In this document: positions 13,207 to 19,179 of the stretch, one piece after another | Position numbering within the stretch: the stretch's first letter is position 1 | Layout: every line of letters begins with the position of its first letter | DNA from: JAYWFX01 sp043778575 | Lineage (GTDB): Bacteria; Patescibacteriota; JACMRA01 | DNA: 19,179 bases | Assembly (NCBI GenBank): GCA_043778575.1 | Contig: JAYWFX010000076.1 | Coordinates: 1-19,179 of the forward strand | Direction: 5' to 3' | Program-made: the position numbers and the translations under genes | The notes under the pieces: model-generated | Seen by the model: only the letters and a program-made list of their open reading frames with translations | What the model was told of the DNA's origin: nothing | The model's database searches: none

Positions 13207-14581
13207 CCCTAGTTTGGTTGATATAAATCAGTTTGTCTCTCTTGATGTAAAGAGGGTTGTGTTGGACTGTGGTACTACATTTCTCGAGATATTTCAAGCA
13301 ATTGAATCAGAATTTAAAACCTGCTACTTACTTGAATCAGCCAAGGGATTTGAGAGTGATTCCCACTTTGGCTATATAGGATTTGATCCAGATATGATTA
13401 TTTCCGCTCGATCTGATACTCTTACTTTTCAAACCAAAACGCAAAAAACGCAAAAAACTGTGGATAATCCCTACAGATACCTACAATCAATCTTTCCGCA
13501 CAACCAAATTCATATAGAGTTTTGTGGAGGTCTCGTCGGATACATGGGCACCGAGGCAGTGAATTATGTAGAACCTGCACTACATCTCGAAGAGTCTGAT
13601 GATTTTGAGTCGTTTGCATTTGGTCTTTATACTGATGGGTTGATTCTGAACAAACAAACTGGAGTTATCGAATATTTTTTTCGTAATGAAAATCGCCTAC
13701 ACATTATTCTAGATCTTCTCAAGAAAACTCCAAAAGACACTATGCTTCAGGTTCAAGCTCTTGGTGATAGTTTGAGTTTTGAAGAGCATCAGAGAAAAGT
13801 GTCAGAAGTACTTGGAGAAATTAATAGAGGAAATGTGTTTCAGTGTGAAGTCGGTTTTCGATCCGATTACTTGGTTGATGGTGATACAACCAAACTATAT
13901 TCTGCCTTGATACAAAACAATCCATCTCCATACATGTTTTATCTCAAAAATGGAGACGAGGTAGTGCTGGGTAGCTCGCCTGAAATGCTATTTAAGCTGA
14001 GAAATGGTGTGATGTCGACAAAACCACTCGCGGGCACAATACGCAGAGGGAAAGATACCAAAGAAGACGAAATCCTACAAAAAAAATTACTATGTGATCC
14101 CAAGGAGCGAGCTGAGCACAGAATGCTCATAGATATGCACCGAAATGATATTGGTAAAAATGCCCAAGTAGGAACTGTAGTTTTGACCAAAGAAATGGAG
14201 ATAGTTAGCCTTGAGCACGTACACCACCTCTTGAGTGAAATTATCGGAGTTATTCGAGACGATCGTGATATGTTTGACGGGCTAGCAGGTTTGTTTCCAG
14301 GCGGCGTACTCAACGGTGCTCCAAAAATCGAGGCTATTAAAATAATTACTAGGCAGGAGGAAAGGTCGCGTGGTGTGTACGGTGGAGCTGTAGGCTGGTT
14401 TGGGTTCAACGGCGACTGCACGTTTTGTATTCCGATTCGCTCTTTGTTTGTAAAGGGAAAAAAATCCTACATCCAAGCCTGTTCAGGGATAGTTATAGAC
14501 TCAGATCCAGTAGCTGAATATGAAGAAGTCCAAAAAAAGCTCGCTTCACTCAGGGACGTCTTAACTAAATACATAATATAG
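13187..14581 (+). CDS. trpE: Anthranilate synthase component I
   Basis: Makes anthranilate from chorismate using ammonia delivered by TrpG. It has 464 residues. The feedback motif LLES (48-51) in the N-terminal domain is intact, so tryptophan inhibition is likely. Catalytic-domain signatures are NPSPYMFYL (245-253), LGSSPEM (261-267), PLAGTIRRG (280-288), HRNDIGK (318-324), HVHHLLSEI (344-352), FPGGVLNGAPKIEA (370-383) and YGGAVGWFGFNG. PLAGT identifies TrpE rather than PabB, which usually has PIKGT. The start ATG (13187) lies inside the 3' end of trpB; longer in-frame starts upstream fall deeper in trpB and add non-conserved residues. A short repeat of CGCAAAAAA near 13440 gives the KTQKTQKT stretch in a linker. 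Confidence 0.95.
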   Translation: MSLISNNPSLVDINQFVSLDVKRVVLDCGTTFLEIFQAIESEFKTCYLLESAKGFESDSHFGYIGFDPDMIISARSDTLTFQTKTQKTQKTVDNPYRYLQSIFPHNQIHIEFCGGLVGYMGTEAVNYVEPALHLEESDDFESFAFGLYTDGLILNKQTGVIEYFFRNENRLHIILDLLKKTPKDTMLQVQALGDSLSFEEHQRKVSEVLGEINRGNVFQCEVGFRSDYLVDGDTTKLYSALIQNNPSPYMFYLKNGDEVVLGSSPEMLFKLRNGVMSTKPLAGTIRRGKDTKEDEILQKKLLCDPKERAEHRMLIDMHRNDIGKNAQVGTVVLTKEMEIVSLEHVHHLLSEIIGVIRDDRDMFDGLAGLFPGGVLNGAPKIEAIKIITRQEERSRGVYGGAVGWFGFNGDCTFCIPIRSLFVKGKKSYIQACSGIVIDSDPVAEYEEVQKKLASLRDVLTKYII

Positions 14582-14610
14582 CACCACACAACATAATAAA
14601 TCATAAATAA

Positions 14611-15243
14611 ATGATAACCATGTCTCTCAAAACCACACATCTAAAAGTACTCCTTATTGATAATTTTGATTCATTTACGTACAATTTATACCATCTTGCG
14701 GCAAAACAACTATATATATTCGGCGGTGACTCAGAGGTGGTTGTCAAAAGAAACAGCGAAATAACTATTGATCAAATAATACACGGAGGTTTCAATCGAA
14801 TTATCATTTCTCCGGGTCCAGGGAGTTGTACTGATACAGGTTATTTTGGAGTATGTTCTCGAGTTATTTCAGAAGTCGGTAAGTTTATTCCTGTGCTTGG
14901 TATTTGCTTAGGGATGCAGGGAATTGCAGTTGCTTTTGGTGGGAGTGTGGGGTACGCACAAAATAAAATGCACGGTAAAACTAGTCTTATCTCCCATGTT
15001 GGTACTGGTATTTTTTGTAATTTACCGCAGTCATTGGAGGTTATGAGGTACCATTCGCAGGTAGTAGGGTGTGAAATGCTCCCAGATTGTTTAGAAATAA
15101 CAGCTACCAGTTTGGATGATAGTGAGATTATGGGACTTCGGCACAAAGTGTTTCCTGTTCAAGGGGTGCAATTTCATCCAGAATCCTACATGACTGAGGG
15201 AGGAAAGCAGATGATGATGAATTTTTTCACACAAGAAACCTAA
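14611..15243 (+). CDS. trpG: Anthranilate synthase component II (glutamine amidotransferase)
   Basis: Class I amidotransferase that releases ammonia from glutamine for TrpE. It has 210 residues. It opens with LLIDNFDSFTYNLYH (14-28), has the oxyanion loop ISPGPGSCTDTG (66-77), the nucleophile Cys99 in LGICLGMQGIA, and His189 and Glu191 in VQFHPESYMTEGG. MHGKTS (120-125) and YHSQVV (147-152) also match the family. The start may be ATG 14611 or ATG 14620; neither has a Shine-Dalgarno sequence. It follows trpE by 29 bp. The same subunit could also serve PabB, but only trpE is present here. Confidence 0.95.
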   Translation: MITMSLKTTHLKVLLIDNFDSFTYNLYHLAAKQLYIFGGDSEVVVKRNSEITIDQIIHGGFNRIIISPGPGSCTDTGYFGVCSRVISEVGKFIPVLGICLGMQGIAVAFGGSVGYAQNKMHGKTSLISHVGTGIFCNLPQSLEVMRYHSQVVGCEMLPDCLEITATSLDDSEIMGLRHKVFPVQGVQFHPESYMTEGGKQMMMNFFTQET

Positions 15244-15274
15244 AGATACCTATTTCAATTTTTACAAAAAAACT

Positions 15275-16234
15275 ATGTTTGACTTTTATACTATCCAAAA
15301 AACTATTCTCTCAGGGGAGATGAGTGCCCTTCGTCAAGTAGAACTATTCCAACAACTAGAACACTATGTTTACACCAAAAACGATTTTGTGGAGCTTATC
15401 CGAGCGAGTCGTGAAGCTATGATATTTGTGGAGTCTAATGGACTGGTGGTGGATATTGTGGGTACTGGTGGAGACGCTGTAGACACGATAAATATATCTA
15501 CTATGGCGATGGTGGTCGCTGCTAGTTGCGGATTACAGGTAGCAAAACATGGAAATCGTGGAGTAACAAGTCAGGTCGGATCGAGTCAGGTTTTGGAGGG
15601 GCTGGGGGTAAATATTATGCTCAATAACCATCAAGCAGCTCAGTGTTTGGCAGAGACTAATTTGGTCTTCCTGTTTGCCCCATTGTTTAATCCAGCCTTT
15701 GTGCACGCCAAGGAATCTCGATCCATATACGGAAAGCGAACCTATTTTAACCTTCTTGGTCCTATGCTCAATCCGTGTCTGGCAACTCATTCACTTGTGG
15801 GAGTCTATGATTTTGCGTATGCTGAGGTAATGACTGCTAGTATGGTTGAATCTGGGTCACAACGTGTGGCAATAGTTCAAGGTGTCGATGGTATCAATGA
15901 GATCTCTCCATCAGCCCAAACACGTGTTTTTGATTCAAAGCTTGGCAGTTATACTATCGAAATTGAAGATTTACTGGATGCTTCGATCAAACATGAAGAA
16001 ATTGCTTCTGGTGATCTAGCATATAACACGAAAGTGTTTGAAAGTGTCATAAACGGTACAGCTGAGACTAGTCAGATTATGTCAGTATGCCTCAACAGTG
16101 GTATGGCACTATATTTAGCTGGAAGTGTTCATAGTCTTAGGCAGGGTATGACTATGTCACTGGATGCAGTTTACAGTGGTCAAACACTCAAGACCTTTAC
16201 TCAGTTTCGGGATTATACCTTACGATTTGTATGA
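15275..16234 (+). CDS. trpD: Anthranilate phosphoribosyltransferase
   Basis: Transfers phosphoribose from PRPP to anthranilate. It has 319 residues, a little under the usual 330-345. Motifs: DIVGTGGDAVDTINIST (60-76) for PRPP and VAKHGNRG (89-96). SQVGSSQVLEGLGVN replaces the usual SxSGSSDxLEALG; FAPLFNPAF (134-142) has Asn where His is common; and YFNLLGPMLNP (157-167) is typical. The metal-binding GLDE is GINE here (Asn208-Glu209). These changes sit at normally conserved spots, but the fold and PRPP site look intact. The gene's stop overlaps the trpF start as ATGA, so the two are probably translationally coupled. Confidence 0.93.
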   Translation: MFDFYTIQKTILSGEMSALRQVELFQQLEHYVYTKNDFVELIRASREAMIFVESNGLVVDIVGTGGDAVDTINISTMAMVVAASCGLQVAKHGNRGVTSQVGSSQVLEGLGVNIMLNNHQAAQCLAETNLVFLFAPLFNPAFVHAKESRSIYGKRTYFNLLGPMLNPCLATHSLVGVYDFAYAEVMTASMVESGSQRVAIVQGVDGINEISPSAQTRVFDSKLGSYTIEIEDLLDASIKHEEIASGDLAYNTKVFESVINGTAETSQIMSVCLNSGMALYLAGSVHSLRQGMTMSLDAVYSGQTLKTFTQFRDYTLRFV

Positions 16235-16845
16235 AGCCAATAAAAGTGAAGCTATGTGGATTTTTGAAGTATTCTGATATAGTTGATGCTATTAGTCTCG
16301 GAGTTGATTATATTGGTTTAAATCTCATTGTGCGAAGCCCTAGATGCATCTCTGTAGACACCGCAAGATTATGGAATCAACAGCTAATCACAGACAACCT
16401 TCGTACAAAAATAGAGTTGATAGCCCTAGTTGACACACCAGTTTTCCCAGATTTTTTTGATATATTCCAAATTTACGGAGAAATTAAACCTCAGCCAGGC
16501 AAAAGAAACTGGAAGCATTTTTCCAAAGATGAAATAGTAAACAAGGAGATCCGAGCTTCATTTGAGCGTATTGTCTTTGACTTAGCAAAAAATACTCAGT
16601 TTACAGCAGGTGTAGAGACTCAGTCGCATTTTGCAGATTATGAGAGTCTGCGTATCCAAGGTTGCAGTTTAGTTCTGGCAGGTGGATTGAACCCAGAAAA
16701 CATAACCACAGTTTGCAAAGATGTTCATCCAGAAGTTGTGGATGTGGCTAGTGGTTTAGAGTCGTCACCTGGAATCAAGGACTATCAAAAGATGAAGAAC
16801 TTTATGTCTAAAATCAAACTCCACAACCAACAACGAAATAATTGA
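16231..16845 (+). CDS. trpF: Phosphoribosylanthranilate isomerase
   Basis: Catalyses the Amadori rearrangement of phosphoribosylanthranilate. It is a TIM barrel of 204 residues, the usual size. The general base Cys9 is in VKLCGF (usually KICG), and IGLNLIVRSPR (28-38) matches IGF.F...SPR. The acid Asp is probably Asp117 in IVFDLAK. The phosphate site includes LAGGLNPENI (149-158) and VVDVASGLESSPGIKD (169-184). It is a separate gene here, not fused to trpC as in E. coli. It overlaps trpD by 4 bp and is followed by trpC 4 bp later, indicating one transcript. Confidence 0.93.
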   Translation: MKPIKVKLCGFLKYSDIVDAISLGVDYIGLNLIVRSPRCISVDTARLWNQQLITDNLRTKIELIALVDTPVFPDFFDIFQIYGEIKPQPGKRNWKHFSKDEIVNKEIRASFERIVFDLAKNTQFTAGVETQSHFADYESLRIQGCSLVLAGGLNPENITTVCKDVHPEVVDVASGLESSPGIKDYQKMKNFMSKIKLHNQQRNN

Positions 16846-16849
16846 ATAT

Positions 16850-17590
16850 ATGAATATCCTCGACGAAATAGTGCTCAGCAAACAATCTGAAGTAGATCAT
16901 AGTTTCAATCATAAAAAACTCCGAATGAACACAGTTTTGCAAGATTTGCGAAAAAACTCATTCCTTGTATTTGGTGAAATAAAACCAAAAAGTCCGTCTG
17001 CTGGAGTACTTCGTGAATCTGTAAATCCTCAAAAAATAACTCAGGAATTTGAATCAATCGGATGTGCTGGTATTTCTGTGCTGACGGATAAAAAGTATTT
17101 TGGTGGATCACGTGAACTCTTTTCACAGGTACGTAAAACTACTGCACTACCACTTCTTCGCAAGGACTTTATAGTTCACACTACTCAAATTTCCCAAACT
17201 GCAGATATGAATGCAGATCTGATACTGTTTATTGTCCGAATTTTGAGTCATGAGCAGTTGGAGTTTTTTGTACGTCAATCGCTGGATTATTTTTTGATTC
17301 CTCTCATTGAGATTCACACTAAAGTCGAACTAACGACTGCTTTGGAGGTTATTAAAAAACTCAACTGTCAGAGTAGGGTTATTTTGGCAGTAAACAACAG
17401 AAACCTCGACACCTTTGAGACGAGTCTAGAGATTTCTACAGCCTTAAAAAACCACATACCGCGAGATGTTTTATCAATGTCGTTGAGTGGTATAAAAAAA
17501 CAATCTGATTTAGAGCTACTTCAAAACATTGGATTCAATGGTGTGCTAATAGGTGAGGGTCTAGTAAACTCCTCAAATTTAGTTTTGTAA
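16850..17590 (+). CDS. trpC: Indole-3-glycerol phosphate synthase, short C-terminus
   Basis: Ring-closing TIM-barrel enzyme producing indole-3-glycerol phosphate for TrpA. It has 246 residues. Conserved catalytic residues are Glu43 and Lys45 in FGEIKPKSPSAG, Lys105 in LLRKDFIV, Glu154 in PLIEIH and Asn182 in AVNNRNL. The SESGI motif, whose Glu lines the active site in characterised enzymes, is SLSGI here (Leu212). The protein ends soon after VLIGEGLVNSSN, about ten residues earlier than typical, and its last 12 bp overlap the convergent peroxiredoxin-like gene. It is the last gene of the trp operon; no terminator hairpin is visible after it. Confidence 0.92.
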   Translation: MNILDEIVLSKQSEVDHSFNHKKLRMNTVLQDLRKNSFLVFGEIKPKSPSAGVLRESVNPQKITQEFESIGCAGISVLTDKKYFGGSRELFSQVRKTTALPLLRKDFIVHTTQISQTADMNADLILFIVRILSHEQLEFFVRQSLDYFLIPLIEIHTKVELTTALEVIKKLNCQSRVILAVNNRNLDTFETSLEISTALKNHIPRDVLSMSLSGIKKQSDLELLQNIGFNGVLIGEGLVNSSNLVL

Positions 17591-18061
17591 TTCCTCTAAA
17601 GTTTTTACTAAATCAACACCCTTTCTCTGCACCTTTGAGTTGTTTACACAGTACCATGCTAAGGCACCTAGTGGATCTATGACAAATGTACCGCTAAACG
17701 GCTGAGCGTTTTCTTCGTCATATACATTGTAATCTATACATGTTGTGTGGTGAGAGTCGCTCAATAGAGGAAATTCCAGCCCGCCTATACTGGTCACAAA
17801 CGCCTCATGAACAATCGCAGAGTCTATGGATATACCCAATATGATAGTATTTTTCTCGGCGAGCTTTTTGTAGTGTGCGTTTATTGATTGTAGTTCGGCG
17901 ACAGAGCTAGTCATATAATCTGAAGTATAGAAAAACAAAACCACCCATTTTTCTCTGAGTGATTCTAGGTCTACGTTCACGGTCATGTCCTTGTGAAAAC
18001 CCTTGAGGGAAAATTGCGGTGCTACGTCTAAAATTTTAATCGAGGAAAACATAATCCTCAT
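17579..18061 (-). CDS. Peroxiredoxin-fold protein lacking the peroxidatic cysteine
   Basis: AhpC/TSA-type thioredoxin-fold protein of 160 residues. The strand and loop WVVLFFYTSDYMTSSVAEL align to the usual VLFFYP.DFTFVCP.EL, placing Ser where the peroxidatic Cys should be and Met for the Thr of TxxC. The rest of the fold is kept: ILGISIDSAIVHEAF, GLEFPLLSD and GTFVIDPLGALAWYCV, where the Prx1-type family has VS.DS...H.AW, FPLLSD and R..FIID..G. Cysteines remain at CIDYNVYD and AWYCVNN but not at the active site. A thiol peroxidase activity is therefore unlikely; a binding or regulatory role is possible. The start may be Met1 or Met4. It is convergent with trpC (12-bp overlap) and divergent from valS. 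Confidence 0.85.
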   Translation of the reverse strand: MRIMFSSIKILDVAPQFSLKGFHKDMTVNVDLESLREKWVVLFFYTSDYMTSSVAELQSINAHYKKLAEKNTIILGISIDSAIVHEAFVTSIGGLEFPLLSDSHHTTCIDYNVYDEENAQPFSGTFVIDPLGALAWYCVNNSKVQRKGVDLVKTLEELQN

Positions 18062-18138
18062 GATACTGCTAAAAAAAGCTTTTGGCTAATTTATCTTGAC
18101 TAACTATAAAAAAGTAAACGAATTTAGGCTATATATTT

Positions 18139-19179
18139 ATGTCTCTTGGTTCAGTCTACAATCCAAAGGAATATGAACACCCGTTTTATCAGGAGTGGCA
18201 GAAAGCCGGCATTGGTAAACCCAAAGATATTGAACAAAAATTAGAAAACGACACTCCACATACGATTTTGATGCCTCCACCAAACCTGACTGGAGATCTG
18301 CACGCTGGTCACGCATTTCAACACTTTTTGATGGACACAATTATGCGGATTGCTCGACAAAAAGGTGAATCAGCTCTGTGGTATCCCGGTGTAGATCATG
18401 CTGGGATTCAGCTCGAAGGTGTGATTGATAAGCTCATTAAACAGGGTGAATTTGCTCAGGTTTTGAATGAAAATATCCCAAATTACTCTACTCTACAAAC
18501 AAACAAAGAAGATCTTCCCAAAAATATAAAATCAGAGTTTCCAGAGGTGTGGCTCGACTGTGCTTGGTCTAAGGTAGATTTGTGGCGTGATAATCAACAA
18601 AAACAGAGTGCAATCCTCGGTGACACACCCGATTATGAGCGGAGCCTATTTACACTGGATGATCGAGCAGTAAAAATGGTAAATAAAGCCTACATTAAAT
18701 ACTGGCAGGATGGTCTGATTTACAAAGGGAGTTATTTGGTGAATTGGTCAGTCGGATTGCAAACTGCAGTGAGTGATGTGGCTGGAGAGATAGAATTTGT
18801 AAAAGGTATCGATCCATTCGTGACTTTTGAATACCCACTGTACGAGGATAAAAACGGAATTTTGACACCTCTGGAAACGCGACTCAAAGTTGGCACTGTC
18901 AGACCAGAAACTATTTTTGGAGACTATGCACTAGCTATAAACCACACTAAAATTCCAGACGAAATTAAAGATAAAGATATCAAATACATCAAAGCCAAGA
19001 TCCCACTTTCAGATAGATTTATACCACTGATCATAGCTACGGACGAGGAAGTTGACCCAGATTTTGGAACGGGCATACTCAAAATTACTCCAGCTAGTGA
19101 TATGCACGATTTTAGCGTGTTTCAAAAATATATCGGTGGTGATTTTGAGGGTGCTATTGGCAGAGATGGTAAACTAACA
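18139..19179 (+). CDS. valS: Valyl-tRNA synthetase, N-terminal part (runs off the window)
   Basis: Class I synthetase charging tRNA-Val. The 347 codons present cover the N-terminal half. TILMPPPNLTGDLHAGHAF (42-60) contains the HIGH-type motif as HAGH (55-58). PGVDHAGI (83-90) and YLVNWSVGLQTAVSD are ValRS signatures. The CP1 editing domain follows, with GTVRPETIFGDYALAINH (usually ATTRPETMLGD.AVAVNP) and DFGTGILKITPASDMHDF (usually GTG..K.TPAHDPNDF). These editing-site changes are modest but noticeable. The start ATG (18139-18141) lies just after an AT-rich TATATA stretch, with no Shine-Dalgarno sequence. KMSKS and the anticodon domain are beyond the window. Confidence 0.95.
   Translation, partial: MSLGSVYNPKEYEHPFYQEWQKAGIGKPKDIEQKLENDTPHTILMPPPNLTGDLHAGHAFQHFLMDTIMRIARQKGESALWYPGVDHAGIQLEGVIDKLIKQGEFAQVLNENIPNYSTLQTNKEDLPKNIKSEFPEVWLDCAWSKVDLWRDNQQKQSAILGDTPDYERSLFTLDDRAVKMVNKAYIKYWQDGLIYKGSYLVNWSVGLQTAVSDVAGEIEFVKGIDPFVTFEYPLYEDKNGILTPLETRLKVGTVRPETIFGDYALAINHTKIPDEIKDKDIKYIKAKIPLSDRFIPLIIATDEEVDPDFGTGILKITPASDMHDFSVFQKYIGGDFEGAIGRDGKLT

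Noticed and set aside
13439..13457. Short tandem repeat of CGCAAAAAA in trpE
   Set aside because: Only two copies, in a variable linker of the N-terminal domain; no sign of phase variation since the units are 9 bp and keep frame.
13939..14421. 160-codon open frame on the minus strand
   Set aside because: It lies entirely within trpE, whose product is clearly conserved, and the antisense product is Ser/Pro-rich with no recognisable motif.
16220..16245. UGA recoded as glycine (as in Gracilibacteria/Absconditabacteria)
   Set aside because: TGA ends trpD, trpF and the small membrane protein, and no long gene has internal in-frame TGA although thousands of codons are present.

Overview
The window looks like a chromosomal segment of a small-genome, AT-rich bacterium, most likely a member of the Candidate Phyla Radiation (Patescibacteria). 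This placement is an inference. It rests on divergent housekeeping proteins, a four-helix membrane protein and a membrane-anchored FAM173-like methyltransferase of kinds I associate with those genomes, the near absence of Shine-Dalgarno sequences, and promoters whose -10 element lies only about 7 nt before the start codon. The standard code fits: TAA, TAG and TGA all end genes, and none of the long reading frames needs UGA recoding. No rRNA, tRNA, CRISPR array, transposase or phage gene was seen.

Layout. 1-1296 (minus): the 5' part of proS and a divergent glutamate 5-kinase (proB-like). 1297-1523: a compact leader region with a strong minus-strand promoter, a possible 16-residue leader peptide and two terminator-like hairpins. 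1524-3251 (minus): a umuDC pair for SOS-type translesion synthesis, with overlapping palindromes upstream. 3360-3929 (minus): efp, with an unusual loop tip. 3971-4354 (plus): a small membrane protein. 4355-4613: an intergenic region with an orphan promoter and a possible tiny antisense ORF. 4614-6368 (plus): RNase Y. 6385-8685 (minus): pheT. 8760-9404 (plus): the membrane methyltransferase. 9461-10771 (plus): glyA.

10772-17590 holds the main system: a complete tryptophan operon in the order trpA-B-E-G-D-F-C. It is preceded by a textbook ribosome-mediated attenuator. This consists of a TTGACA promoter, a 23-codon leader peptide with tandem Trp codons that appears to start at or next to the transcript's 5' end, mutually exclusive antiterminator and terminator hairpins, and a run of eight T. 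The seven genes cover chorismate to L-tryptophan. SHMT next door interconverts serine and glycine, and serine is a TrpB substrate. TrpE keeps the LLES feedback motif, so both transcriptional attenuation and enzyme feedback are plausible.

17579-18061 (minus) is a peroxiredoxin-fold protein that has lost its peroxidatic cysteine. 18139-19179 (plus) is the 5' part of valS. Several enzymes carry substitutions at normally conserved positions (EF-P, TrpB, TrpC, TrpD, peroxiredoxin), described below.
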